Shown: piece by piece, positions 17,172 through 26,918 of the stretch
Position numbering within the stretch: the stretch's first letter is position 1
How the letters are laid out: each line of letters starts with the position of its first letter
NCBI RefSeq assembly: GCF_000956535.1
Contig: NZ_JYIY01000075.1
Coordinates: 62,001-126,000, forward strand
Source of the DNA: Microbacterium ginsengisoli
GTDB lineage: Bacteria; Actinomycetota; Actinomycetes; Actinomycetales; Microbacteriaceae
Direction: 5' to 3'
DNA length: 64,000 nt
Translations under genes and position numbers: made by a program
The notes under the pieces: model-generated
What the model saw: the letters and a program-made list of their open reading frames with translations, nothing else
What the model was told of the DNA's origin: nothing
The model's database searches: none

Positions 17172-17191
17172 GGGAGGTACTGGCGTTACCC
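17172..17191. promoter_or_regulatory. Putative operator of the MmyB-type regulator (site 1)
   Basis: GGGAGGTACTGGCGTTACCC matches 18 of 20 bases of the site at 21510-21529 in front of the XRE/MmyB regulator gene. It is an imperfect inverted repeat (GGTAC/TTACC). It lies between the divergent reductase and ADH-operon starts, so the regulator at 20597-21478 probably controls the ADH operon as well as itself. Confidence 0.65.
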
Positions 17192-17279
17192 GGCACGAGC
17201 GGTCCTCCCGCGCCCGCGCGCGAGGTCGTGAAATGGGATCACACCCCATCCGGGTGCTCGAACGACAGTGAAGGACTCC

Positions 17280-18329
17280 ATGAAGGCCACATTCATGTAC
17301 GGCGCGGGCGATGTGCGCGTCGAGACCGTTGCCGACCCGGTCATCCGCCAGCCGACCGACGCCATCGTGCGCGCGGTGCGCGCGTGTGTCTGCGGCTCCG
17401 ACCTGCACCCCTACCACTCCCTGCACGCGAGCGACACCGGGCGTCCCATGGGCCACGAGCTCATCGGCGTCGTCGAGGAGATCGGTGCGGACGTACGCAC
17501 GGTGAAGCCCGGCGACTTCGTCGTCGTGCCGTTCGCGTTCCAGGACAACACCTGCGTGTTCTGCCGGGAGGGCTTCCAGACCTCTTGCGTGCACGGCGGC
17601 TGGTACGGCTCGCCGGAGGTCGGCGGGCTGCAGGCCGAGCTGGCCCGCGTGCCCCAGGCCGACGGCAGCCTCGTGGTCGTGCCCGGGCTCACCCCCGACA
17701 CCGCCTCCGAGGAGCTTCTCGCGTCGCTCCTCACGCTCTCGGACGTCTACCTCACCGGCTACCACGCGGCCTACATGGGCGAGGTGCAGCCCGGGAAGAC
17801 CGTCACGGTGATCGGCGACGGCGCGGTCGGGCTCTCGGCGGTGCTCGCTGCCCGCCAGCTCGGCGCCGAGCGCATCATCCTCATGGGACGTCACGCGTCG
17901 CGCACCGACCTCGGGGTCGCCTTCGGCGCGACCGATGTCGTGGCCGAGCGAGGCGCCGACGGCGTCGCGCGCGTGCTCGAGCTCACGAACGGCGAGGGCT
18001 CGCACATCGTGCTCGAAGCGGTCGGCCACATGCCCGCCTACGAGCAGGCCTACGGCATCGTGCGTCCCGGCGGCATCATCTCCCGCGTGGGCGTGCCGCA
18101 GTACGAGGAGGCCCCGATCGGCTTCGGATCGCTCTTCGGCAAGAACGCCCGCCTCGCGGGCGGGCCGGCGCCGGTGCGCGCCTACCTCGAGCCGGCCATC
18201 CAGCAGGTGCTCGACGGTGTCATCGACCCGGGCCGCGTCTTCGACCGCACCGTCGGCATCGACGACGTTCCCGCCGGCTACGCCGCCATGGACGCGCGCG
18301 AGGCGCTGAAGGTCATGGTCTCCTTCTGA
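17280..18329 (+). CDS. Zinc-dependent alcohol dehydrogenase
   Basis: 349 residues of the medium-chain dehydrogenase family. Catalytic zinc ligands are Cys in CVCGSDLHPYH and His-Glu in MGHELIG. A cysteine cluster, NTCVFCREGFQTSC, replaces the standard four-cysteine structural zinc loop. The NAD(P) motif is GDGAVGLSAV. ATG at 17280 is chosen because AAGGA lies seven bases upstream. It is the first gene of an operon with the MFS exporter (overlap TGATG), a cupin and a DUF2255 gene; the operator at 17172 precedes it. Substrate unknown; typical of actinobacterial detoxification operons. Confidence 0.9.
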   Translation: MKATFMYGAGDVRVETVADPVIRQPTDAIVRAVRACVCGSDLHPYHSLHASDTGRPMGHELIGVVEEIGADVRTVKPGDFVVVPFAFQDNTCVFCREGFQTSCVHGGWYGSPEVGGLQAELARVPQADGSLVVVPGLTPDTASEELLASLLTLSDVYLTGYHAAYMGEVQPGKTVTVIGDGAVGLSAVLAARQLGAERIILMGRHASRTDLGVAFGATDVVAERGADGVARVLELTNGEGSHIVLEAVGHMPAYEQAYGIVRPGGIISRVGVPQYEEAPIGFGSLFGKNARLAGGPAPVRAYLEPAIQQVLDGVIDPGRVFDRTVGIDDVPAGYAAMDAREALKVMVSF

Positions 18330-19771
18330 TGACCGCACAGCCGCTGACCGCCGGAGGGCGCACGGTGGCGGCGAGGCATCCGATCGCGATCCTCGTCGTC
18401 ATCCTGCTCAGCTACTTCATGGTGCTGCTCGACAACTCCGTGATCTTCACGGCGCTGCCGAGCCTGGAGGCCGACCTCGGCCTCGGACCGGGAGAGCTGT
18501 CGTGGGTGCAGGACGCCTACACCCTCGTCTTCGGCGGTCTGCTGCTGCTCGGTGCGCGGGCCGGAGACCTGCTCGGCCGCCGCGGCGTCTTCGTCGCCGG
18601 GCTCGCGATCTTCGCCGCCGCATCGCTCGCGATCGGGCTCGCACCGTCGGGCGGGTGGCTGATCGGCGCGCGGGCGGTGCAGGGGGTCGGCGCCGCGATC
18701 GTCGCGCCGACGTCGCTGGCCCTCCTGACGGCGACCTTCCCGGCGGGGCGCGAACGCGCCCGAGCCGTCGCGCTCTACGGCGCCACGGCCGGCATCGGCG
18801 CGAGCCTCGGCATGGTCGTCGGCGGCGCCTGCGCCGAACTGCTCAGCTGGCGCGCCGGCTTCTTCCTCAACGTGCCCATCGGCGTCGCCATGATCGTGCT
18901 CGCCCCGCGTTACCTGCCCGAGACCGCCCGGGCGACGGGCCGGTTCGATCTCGTCGGCGCGCTGACCGCGACCCTCGGCGTCGGCTCGCTCGTCTTCGCG
19001 ATCATCACCGCCGCCGAGCAGGGATGGGCGGCGACCCCGACGCTCGTCGCGGGGGCCGTCGGCATCCTTCTGCTGGTCGGATTCGTCGTGAACGAGTCGG
19101 TGGCGCCCCAGCCCATCCTGCCGCTGCGCCTGCTGCGCAGCCGGGTGCGGGTCGGGGCGTACCTCGCGCGGCTGCTCTACATGGGCGCGATGATCGGGTT
19201 CTTCTTCTTCACGACCCAGTTCCTGCAGGACGTGCTCGGCTTCACGCCGCTGCAGGCCGGGCTGGGCTTCCTGCCGATGACGGTCGTGAACTTCGCCGTC
19301 GCGCTCGCGGTCACCCGCGTCGTGCGGGCGATCGGTGCCGGTCCCACCCTCGTCGCCGGCATCGTGCTGACACTCGTGGGCATCGCGTGGCTCAGCCGGG
19401 TCGTGCCCGAGAGCGACTACCTCACGGCCGTCGCCGCCCCCATGCTCGTGATCGGCGCCGGTCAGGGTCTCGCCTTCGCGCCGCTCACCGCGGCGGGCAT
19501 CGCCGGGGTCGCCGCCGCCGATGCCGGCGCGGCATCCGGTCTCGTGAACACCTTCCACCAGGTCGGCATGTCGCTCGGCCTCGGTGTGCTGGTGGTCGTC
19601 GCGGCGGGCGCGCACGGCACGGATGCCGCCGCCTCCGTGGCGGCAGAGGTCGCGGCCGCCCTCACCGCCGCCGCCGTCCTCCTGACCCTGTGCGCGATCG
19701 TCGCCGCGGTGCTCGTGCTGCCTCCCCTCGTGCGCGAACGACGCGCCCACCCTCGAAAGGACACCCCATGA
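18329..19771 (+). CDS. MFS transporter, DHA2 (14-helix drug/proton antiporter) family
   Basis: 480 residues with about 14 transmembrane helices. The DHA2 signatures are present: LDNSVIFTALPSLEADL after helix 1, WVQDAYTLVFGGLLLLGARAGDLLGRR (motif A), and GASLGMVVGG (motif C, proton antiport). It likely exports a toxic compound or a product of the neighbouring oxidoreductases. Its ATG overlaps the ADH stop (TGATG) and its own stop overlaps the cupin start (ATGA), so the four genes are cotranscribed. Confidence 0.92.
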   Translation: MTAQPLTAGGRTVAARHPIAILVVILLSYFMVLLDNSVIFTALPSLEADLGLGPGELSWVQDAYTLVFGGLLLLGARAGDLLGRRGVFVAGLAIFAAASLAIGLAPSGGWLIGARAVQGVGAAIVAPTSLALLTATFPAGRERARAVALYGATAGIGASLGMVVGGACAELLSWRAGFFLNVPIGVAMIVLAPRYLPETARATGRFDLVGALTATLGVGSLVFAIITAAEQGWAATPTLVAGAVGILLLVGFVVNESVAPQPILPLRLLRSRVRVGAYLARLLYMGAMIGFFFFTTQFLQDVLGFTPLQAGLGFLPMTVVNFAVALAVTRVVRAIGAGPTLVAGIVLTLVGIAWLSRVVPESDYLTAVAAPMLVIGAGQGLAFAPLTAAGIAGVAAADAGAASGLVNTFHQVGMSLGLGVLVVVAAGAHGTDAAASVAAEVAAALTAAAVLLTLCAIVAAVLVLPPLVRERRAHPRKDTP

Positions 19772-20172
19772 GCACGACCAAGTTCCCCGTGGCGCCGACC
19801 TTCCGCGGCCCTGCTGAGTGGTTCGACGGCGACGTGTACGTCAACGCCCACTACACGGGCGTCGCCCCCTCGCGCGCGCGCCTCAACCTCGTCCGCTTCA
19901 TGCCCGGCGCCCACACCGCCTGGCATCGTCACGCCGTCGGCCAGGTGCTGCATGTCACCGACGGGCTCGGCTGGGTGCAGTCGCGCGGCGGCGAGCTGAT
20001 CGAGCTGCGCCCCGGCGACACCGTCTTCACGCCTGCGGGGGAGTGGCACTGGCACGGCGCCTCGGCGCAGAATGCGATGTGCCATCTCGCGCTCTGGGAG
20101 GCACCCCTCGAGGAGGGCGTTCCCGAGACGGAGTGGGGCGCGAAGCTCACCGACGACGAATACCCCGCCTGA
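19768..20172 (+). CDS. Small cupin-domain protein
   Basis: 134 residues, one double-stranded beta-helix. Metal ligands appear in HTAWHRHAVGQVLHV (motif 1) and in FTPAGEWHWHGA (motif 2), both with intact histidines. Such stand-alone cupins following an ADH and an MFS gene are common in actinobacteria; none I know of has an assigned reaction. GAAAGGA precedes ATG at the usual distance, and the start overlaps the MFS stop. Confidence 0.9.
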   Translation: MSTTKFPVAPTFRGPAEWFDGDVYVNAHYTGVAPSRARLNLVRFMPGAHTAWHRHAVGQVLHVTDGLGWVQSRGGELIELRPGDTVFTPAGEWHWHGASAQNAMCHLALWEAPLEEGVPETEWGAKLTDDEYPA

Positions 20173-20194
20173 ACGGCGACGAAGGAGACATCCG

Positions 20195-20569
20195 ATGTCC
20201 GACTGGAACCCCACCGAGCTCGCCCGCATCGGCGACGCGACCGAACTGCGCATCGCCTCGACCCGCGCCGACGGCACCCTGCGTCCCTGGGTGACGATCT
20301 GGCACGGCGTCGTCGACGGCGTGCTCTACGTGCGCTCGGCGCACGGCCCGGAGAACGGCTGGTACCGCCGCGCCCGCGCCGCGGGCACCGGCCGTGTCGC
20401 CGCGGACGGCGTCGAGCAGGACGTCACCTTCACCCCCGCCGATGCGACGGTGAGGGGCGCACTGGATGCCGCGCTGCACGCGAAGTACGACCGGTTCGGT
20501 CCCGCCTACGTCGGGGCGATCACCGGCGACGACGTGCTCGAGACGACGCTGCGGGTCGACCCCCGCTGA
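20195..20569 (+). CDS. DUF2255-family protein
   Basis: 124 residues. The pattern WNPTELARIGDATELRIASTRADGTLRPWVTIW followed by DGVLYVRSA...WYRRARAAGTGRV resembles the DUF2255/split-barrel nitroreductase-like (F420- or FMN-binding) small proteins. A cofactor role is therefore possible but unproven. GAAGGAG stands eight bases before ATG 20195. Last gene of the ADH operon, converging on the XRE regulator that probably controls it. Confidence 0.8.
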   Translation: MSDWNPTELARIGDATELRIASTRADGTLRPWVTIWHGVVDGVLYVRSAHGPENGWYRRARAAGTGRVAADGVEQDVTFTPADATVRGALDAALHAKYDRFGPAYVGAITGDDVLETTLRVDPR

Positions 20570-20596
20570 CGGTTCGGGCGGGGGAGCCCGTCCGGA

Positions 20597-21478
20597 TCAC
20601 TCCGCGCCGATGAGCGCCGCGTCGGCGGTGAAGTCGGCGCTCGCCGCCCACGAGGCGAGCAGGGTCAGCGCATCGGCGCTCGGCGAGCCCGCCGGCGCCG
20701 TGTAGACGTTCATGACGAGGCCCGGCTCGCTGGGCAGCTCCATCGACTCGAAGTCGAGATCGAGATCGCCGACCACCGGGTGGTGCAGACGCTTGCGCCC
20801 GCTGCGGTGGTATTTCACGTCGCGCGAGGCCCACCGCTGCCGGAACAGCTCGCTCTGCGTCGACAGCTCGCCGATGAGCGTGATGAGGTCGGTGTCGTGC
20901 GGCGTGCGGCCCGCTTCGAGGCGCAGCATCGCGGCGGCGTCGTTCGCGATCTGGTCGTAGTCGCGCCAGAAGGTGCGGGCCGCAGCATCCAAGTACGTGA
21001 ACCGGGTCGTGTTGACCGGGCGGCGGGGGCTGTCGAACACCGGCGCGTAGAGGGCGCGGCCGAGACGGTTCGCCGCCAGGATGTCGTGTCGGCCGTTGCG
21101 GACCCACGCGGGGGCGTCGGCCATCGCGTCGAGCACCTGCCGCACCGCGGGGCGCACCGTCTCGGCAGGCTTCGCGGGCACGCGGATGCCGGGGCTCGCC
21201 GCCCGCGCGAGGTCGAACAGGTAGTCGCGCTCGGCCGCGTCGAGCCGCAGCGTGCGCGCGAGCGCGTCGAGCACGCTCTCGGAGGCGCCCGCGAGGTTCC
21301 CGCGCTCGAGACGGATGTAGTAGTCGACCGAGACGCCGGTGAGCATCGCGACCTCCTCGCGGCGCAGCCCCGCCACGCGACGGTTGCCGCCGTAGGCGGG
21401 CAGGCCCGCCTCCTGAGGGGTGATGCGCGCGCGACGCGAGCTCAGGAACTCGCGCACCTCGGCGCGGATGTCGTGCAT
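20597..21478 (-). CDS. XRE-family regulator with MmyB-like ligand-binding domain (second copy)
   Basis: 293 residues. The helix-turn-helix (VREFLSSRRARITPQEAG...VAGLRREEVAMLTGVSVDYYIRLERGN) covers about residues 6-80, and the MmyB-type domain follows. Same architecture as 4853-5680. ATG at 21478 lies six bases after TAGCGT, so translation is probably leaderless. A 21-base imperfect palindrome at 21510-21530 covers its upstream region and recurs in front of the ADH operon, suggesting autoregulation plus control of that operon. Confidence 0.9.
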   Translation of the reverse strand: MHDIRAEVREFLSSRRARITPQEAGLPAYGGNRRVAGLRREEVAMLTGVSVDYYIRLERGNLAGASESVLDALARTLRLDAAERDYLFDLARAASPGIRVPAKPAETVRPAVRQVLDAMADAPAWVRNGRHDILAANRLGRALYAPVFDSPRRPVNTTRFTYLDAAARTFWRDYDQIANDAAAMLRLEAGRTPHDTDLITLIGELSTQSELFRQRWASRDVKYHRSGRKRLHHPVVGDLDLDFESMELPSEPGLVMNVYTAPAGSPSADALTLLASWAASADFTADAALIGAE

Positions 21479-21509
21479 GCGTCCACGCTACGTCTCGCCG
21501 GTGCGACGC

Positions 21510-21530
21510 GGGAGGTACTGGTGGTACCCC
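21510..21530. promoter_or_regulatory. Putative operator of the MmyB-type regulator (site 2)
   Basis: Contains GGTAC-TGGTG-GTACC (21514-21528), a perfect five-base inverted repeat. Extending it outward gives eight-base arms with one mismatch. It sits about 30-50 bases before the regulator start and matches the site at 17172-17191. Confidence 0.65.
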
Positions 21531-21532
21531 CG

Positions 21533-22330
21533 CTACTTCGCGACGACGGTCGTCTCGAAGCTGTACATGTCGGGCCGGTAGCAGTGGTGGCCGTACTCGA
21601 GAGCACGGCCGGAGTTGTCGAACGCGATGCGCTCCATCGTGAGCAGTGGGCCGCCGCGCTCGACATCGAGCAACTCGGCCTCGTCGCCCTGCGCGCGCCG
21701 GGCGCCGATCTTCTGCTTGGCGATCTGGATGGTGACGCCGCGCGCGCGGAGGATCTGGTAGAGTCCGCGATCCTGCAGCTGCTCGGTCGTGATGTCGGAG
21801 AACTCGATCGGGAGGTAGTTCTCGAGCACGGCCACGGGCACGCCGTCGGTGCTGCGCTGGCGTCGGATGAAGACGACGTCGGTGCCGACGGCCACCCCGA
21901 GACCCTCCGCGACCGGATCGGTCGCGGGCACGATCTCGTGGGCGAGCACGCGCGTGCCGGGCTCGTGGTGGCTGTTGCGGAGGTCCTCGTAGAGGCTGGT
22001 GAGCTCGACGGGGCGGGTGACCTGCCCCTGCACGACCTGGGTGCCGATCCCGCGGCGGCGCACGAGCAGGCCCTTGTCGACGAGCTCCTGGATGGCGCGC
22101 CGGATGGTCGGCCGGGAGAGACCGAGCCGTGCGGCGATGGCGATCTCGTTCTCGAGGCGGGCGCCGGCGGGGATCACGCCGTCGTGGATGGCGGCCTCGA
22201 GCCGGCTCGACACCTGGAAGTAGAGGGGCACCGGTCCCGTGCGGTCGAGGTCGGTGAACAGCTCTTCCGGCCAGTAGATCTCGTTGCTCGCCATCGCGCT
22301 CGCCGCCTCCTCTTCCGGGCTCACTCCCAT
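21533..22330 (-). CDS. GntR-family regulator, HutC type with UTRA domain (candidate inositol-operon repressor)
   Basis: 265 residues. The winged helix spans about residues 28-98 (VPLYFQVSSRLEAAIHDGVIPAGARLENEIAIAARLGLSRPTIRRAIQELVDKGLL). A UTRA effector domain with NYLPIEFSDI and MERIAFDNSGRALEYG follows. It is transcribed divergently from iolC. A 13-base site overlapping its own start codon (22329-22341) recurs at the iolC promoter and at two more promoters up to 39.3 kb. It is therefore the likely local inositol regulator, acting as a repressor released by a pathway intermediate (inference). ATG at 22330 is used; ATG 22294 would follow AGGAGG at a longer distance. Confidence 0.87.
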   Translation of the reverse strand: MGVSPEEEAASAMASNEIYWPEELFTDLDRTGPVPLYFQVSSRLEAAIHDGVIPAGARLENEIAIAARLGLSRPTIRRAIQELVDKGLLVRRRGIGTQVVQGQVTRPVELTSLYEDLRNSHHEPGTRVLAHEIVPATDPVAEGLGVAVGTDVVFIRRQRSTDGVPVAVLENYLPIEFSDITTEQLQDRGLYQILRARGVTIQIAKQKIGARRAQGDEAELLDVERGGPLLTMERIAFDNSGRALEYGHHCYRPDMYSFETTVVAK

Positions 22331-22341
22331 GTCTCGACAAT
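22329..22341 (-). promoter_or_regulatory. Operator-like site a (WTTGTnnnnACAW)
   Basis: ATTGTCGAGACAT on the minus strand overlaps the candidate -10 box TAAGAT (22340-22345) and the start codon of the GntR gene, consistent with autoregulation. Confidence 0.6.
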
Positions 22342-22410
22342 CTTACGTATGTCGACACATGTTCGGTGATATCGACGCGGAGTGGGGCGTTGCGGCATCC
22401 GAAGTGCCCC

Positions 22411-22446
22411 TTGCCGACAGGTCAACATGTGCTATTGTTAGGACAT
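22411..22446 (+). promoter_or_regulatory. iolC promoter with operator-like site b
   Basis: TTGCCG (22411-22416), a 16-base spacer and TATTGT (22433-22438). ATTGTTAGGACAT (22434-22446) covers the -10 box. AACATGTG at 22424-22431 is an inverted copy of CACATGTT at 22356-22363, a second possible binding element. Confidence 0.6.
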
Positions 22447-22496
22447 GCCGTCGACCAGGGCGGCGCAGGTTTCCGAAGAGAGTTGTACAGCGGAGT

Positions 22497-23450
22497 ATGA
22501 CGCAGAACACGACACCCGAGATCCTCGCGATCGGTCGCCTCGGCGTGGACATCTATCCCCTTCAGGACGGTGTCGGGCTCGAGGATGTCGCGACGTTCGG
22601 CAAATACCTCGGCGGCAGCGCCGCCAACGTCGCGGTGGCCGCCGCACGCCACGGTCGGCGCTCGGGCCTCGTGAGCCGCGTCGGCCACGACCCGTTCGGT
22701 CGCTATCTGCTGCGTGAGCTCGACCGCCTCGGCGTCGACCCGCGGCTCGTCGCCGTGGATCCGGCGCTGAAGACCCCCGTCACCTTCTGCGAGATCTTCC
22801 CGCCCGACGACTTCCCGCTGTACTTCTACCGCGAGCCGAAGGCGCCCGACCTCAACATCGACGACGCGCAGCTCGACCTCGCCGCCGTGCGCGGCGCCGA
22901 AGTGCTCTGGCTCACCGCGACCGGACTCACCCAGGAGCCCAGTCGCTCGGCGCACCACACCGCTCTCGCCGCCCGCGACCGTGCCCGCCACACCGTGCTC
23001 GATCTCGACTACCGGCCCATGTTCTGGTCGGGTCCTGCCGCTGCGAGCGAGCAGATCGAGCCCGTCCTCGGCCAGGTCACGGTGGCCGTCGGCAACCGTG
23101 AGGAGTGCGAGGTCGCCGTCGGCGAGACCGATCCGCACCGCGCCGCCGACGCACTGCTCGAGCGGGGTGTCGAGATCGCGATCGTCAAGCAGGGACCGCG
23201 CGGCGTGCTCGCCAAGACCGCGGACGAGAGCGTCGAGGTCGCTCCCTACTTCGTGGATGTCGTCAACGGCCTCGGCGCGGGCGACGCCTTCGGCGGGGCG
23301 CTCTGCCATGGACTGCTGTCGGGGTGGAGCCTCGAGCGCATCGTGCGCTTCGCGAACGTCGCGGGTGCCATCGTCGCCTCGCGGCGCGAGTGCTCGACGG
23401 CGATGCCGACGACCGATGAGGTCGAGGCCGTACTCGAGAGGATCCGCTGA
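22497..23450 (+). CDS. iolC: 5-dehydro-2-deoxygluconokinase (IolC)
   Basis: PfkB-family sugar kinase of 317 residues. It phosphorylates 5-dehydro-2-deoxy-D-gluconate, step five of myo-inositol breakdown. The N-terminal signature GKYLGGSAANVAVAAARHG (about 37-55) and the C-terminal VVNGLGAGDAFGGAL, with the catalytic Asp of GAGD near residue 262, are intact. CGGAGT precedes ATG 22497. First gene of a nine-gene operon; its partner product, the phosphoketose, is the substrate of the aldolase encoded next, two bases downstream. Confidence 0.93.
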   Translation: MTQNTTPEILAIGRLGVDIYPLQDGVGLEDVATFGKYLGGSAANVAVAAARHGRRSGLVSRVGHDPFGRYLLRELDRLGVDPRLVAVDPALKTPVTFCEIFPPDDFPLYFYREPKAPDLNIDDAQLDLAAVRGAEVLWLTATGLTQEPSRSAHHTALAARDRARHTVLDLDYRPMFWSGPAAASEQIEPVLGQVTVAVGNREECEVAVGETDPHRAADALLERGVEIAIVKQGPRGVLAKTADESVEVAPYFVDVVNGLGAGDAFGGALCHGLLSGWSLERIVRFANVAGAIVASRRECSTAMPTTDEVEAVLERIR

Positions 23451-23451
23451 G

Positions 23452-24351
23452 ATGGCCGCGCACACTCTGGGGGACGCGGACTTCGCCCGCGTGCGGGACA
23501 TCCGCGCCCACCGGCCCGAATCGATTCGGACCGCCCTGGCCGACCGTGTCCGCCGGCCGCTGCTGCGCGGTGACGGGCGCCTGTTCATCGTCGCCGCCGA
23601 CCACCCGGCGCGCGGCGCCCTCTCGGTCGGTGCCGACGCGCAGGCCATGGCCGACCGCTACGACCTGCTCGACCGCCTCGCGACCGCCCTGCAGCGGCCC
23701 GGCGTCGATGGCGTGCTCGGCACCCCTGATGTGATCGACGACCTCGCCGCCCTCGGCCTGCTCGACGACAAGATCGTCGTCGGCTCGATGAACCGCGGCG
23801 GGCTGCGCGGCGCCGCGTTCGAGATGGATGACCGCTTCACCGGCCACGACGTCGCGGGCATGGTGTCCGACGGCATCGACGTCGCCAAGACGCTGCTGCG
23901 TGTCAACTTCGCGGATGCCGCGACCGCCCCGACGCTCGAGACCACGGCGCACGCCGTGACCGAGGCCGCCGCCGCCCGACTGCCGATCATGCTCGAGCCG
24001 TTCATCAGCCGGTGGGTGGACGGACGGATCGTCAACGACCTGTCGACGGACGCAGTCATCCTCTCGATCGCCATCGCCCAGGGTCTCGGATCGACGAGTG
24101 CCTACACCTGGCTGAAGCTGCCGGTCGTCGACGATATGGAGCGGGTGATGGCGGCGACGACGCTGCCGACCCTGCTGCTCGGCGGAGACTCGGGGGCCGA
24201 TCCCGACGAGACCTTCGCGTCCTGGGAGGTCGCGCTCGGACTTCCCGGGGTGCGGGGCCTTACCGTGGGCCGTACCCTGCTCTATCCGCCCGACGGTGAC
24301 GTCGCCGCGGCCGTGGACATCGCGGCCGGCCTCGTGCACCCCGACCTGTGA
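23452..24351 (+). CDS. Cgl0158-type (beta/alpha)8 aldolase, probable DKGP aldolase of the inositol pathway
   Basis: 299 residues. It belongs to the actinobacterial family named after Corynebacterium Cgl0158, which is regularly found in iol operons, and has a DeoC/LacD-like barrel fold. Visible barrel strands include RLFIVAADHPARG, DDKIVVGSMNRGG, DVAKTLLRVNF and LPIMLEPFI. Lys in VAKTLL is a candidate Schiff-base residue. Its place directly after iolC and before iolA fits cleavage of 2-deoxy-5-keto-gluconate 6-phosphate to dihydroxyacetone phosphate and malonate semialdehyde, replacing IolJ (inference). Confidence 0.85.
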   Translation: MAAHTLGDADFARVRDIRAHRPESIRTALADRVRRPLLRGDGRLFIVAADHPARGALSVGADAQAMADRYDLLDRLATALQRPGVDGVLGTPDVIDDLAALGLLDDKIVVGSMNRGGLRGAAFEMDDRFTGHDVAGMVSDGIDVAKTLLRVNFADAATAPTLETTAHAVTEAAAARLPIMLEPFISRWVDGRIVNDLSTDAVILSIAIAQGLGSTSAYTWLKLPVVDDMERVMAATTLPTLLLGGDSGADPDETFASWEVALGLPGVRGLTVGRTLLYPPDGDVAAAVDIAAGLVHPDL

Positions 24352-24374
24352 CCCCAACCGAGGAGAGTTCCGAC

Positions 24375-25928
<1,554 letters not shown>

Positions 25929-25936
25929 TCCAGACC

Positions 25937-25974
25937 CGGATGCCGCGGCCCCGCCGATCTGGCCGCGGCATCCG
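25937..25974. repeat. Inverted repeat between iolA and iolB
   Basis: CGGATGCCGCGGC (25937-25949) and GCCGCGGCATCCG (25962-25974) are perfect 13-base arms with a 12-base loop. It can fold as a hairpin inside the iol transcript and is another copy of the recurrent GGATGCCGC element. Confidence 0.65.
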
Positions 25975-26006
25975 CTCCTCTCCTCCCTCACGAAAGCAGC
26001 ACTGCC

Positions 26007-26918
26007 ATGCCCGCTCCCGACCAGCGCTGGTTCCACCGGCGCGGCGCCCTCGCCCGCGACGGGTGGGAGAGCGTCGTCGACGCCTCGACTCCCGGCTGGG
26101 TCCACACGGGCATCCGGGTGGCTGAGCTCGCCGCCGGCGACGTGCTCGCCCTCGATGAGCGCGACGTGGAGCGCATCGTGGTGCCGCTCGCGGGGAGCTT
26201 CCGGATTGAGACGGCGGACGCCGCCTACGACCTCGCCGGGCGGGCGAACGTGTTCGACGGCCCGACCGACGTGCTCTACCTCGGCGCGGGCGCGACCGCG
26301 ACCCTGACGGGGAGCGGGCGCGTCGCCGTCGCCACCTCGCCGACGACCGAGCAGCGCCCGACGCGCCATATCGCCCGCAGTGATGTGCCCGTCGAGTTGC
26401 GGGGGGCGGGGGCATCCAGCCGCCAGGTGCACAACTTCGGCACCCCGCAGGCCCTCGACGCCGTGCGGCTGATCGTGTGCGAGGTGATCACCCCGGCCGA
26501 GAACTGGTCGTCGTACCCGCCGCACAAGCACGACGAGCACGACCCCGGTCACGAGACCCGGCTCGAGGAGATCTACTACTTCGAGTCCGCGCCGGCGCGC
26601 GGCGCCGCCGGGGGAGCCGCGGCATCCGCCTTCGGCATGTTCTCGACCTACTCGTCTCCCGCGGGCGACATCGAGATCGACGCGATGGTGCACTCGGGCG
26701 ACATCGCCCTGGTGCCCTACGGCTACCACGGCCCCGCGGTCGCGGCGCCCGGCTACGACCTCTACTACCTCAACGTGATGGCCGGCCCCGACCCCGATCG
26801 GGCCTGGCTCATCAGCGACGACCCCGCCCACGCCTGGGTGCGCAGCACCTGGGAGGGCCTCGAGATCGACCCGCGCCTGCCGTTCACCGCGGCCGGCGAG
26901 GAAGGCAGCACCCGATGA
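26007..26918 (+). CDS. iolB: 5-deoxy-glucuronate isomerase (IolB)
   Basis: 303 residues, bicupin fold, isomerising 5-deoxy-glucuronate to 5-dehydro-2-deoxygluconate. The metal-binding segment YPPHKHDEH...LEEIYYF (about 172-195) and the C-terminal GDIALVPYGYHGPAVAAPGYDLYYLNVMAGP are diagnostic of IolB. The protein begins with the typical QRWFHRRGALARDGW. ATGA overlap with iolD couples the two steps. GAAAGCAG precedes the start. Confidence 0.95.
   Translation: MPAPDQRWFHRRGALARDGWESVVDASTPGWVHTGIRVAELAAGDVLALDERDVERIVVPLAGSFRIETADAAYDLAGRANVFDGPTDVLYLGAGATATLTGSGRVAVATSPTTEQRPTRHIARSDVPVELRGAGASSRQVHNFGTPQALDAVRLIVCEVITPAENWSSYPPHKHDEHDPGHETRLEEIYYFESAPARGAAGGAAASAFGMFSTYSSPAGDIEIDAMVHSGDIALVPYGYHGPAVAAPGYDLYYLNVMAGPDPDRAWLISDDPAHAWVRSTWEGLEIDPRLPFTAAGEEGSTR

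Noticed and set aside
17136..18338. Long minus-strand open frame (400 codons) opposite the ADH gene; similar frames at 24282-26831, 26765-28864 and 8271-9617
   Set aside because: Composition is Arg/Gly/Asp/Val-rich without domains, and each lies exactly opposite a well-supported gene. High G+C removes stop codons in antisense frames.
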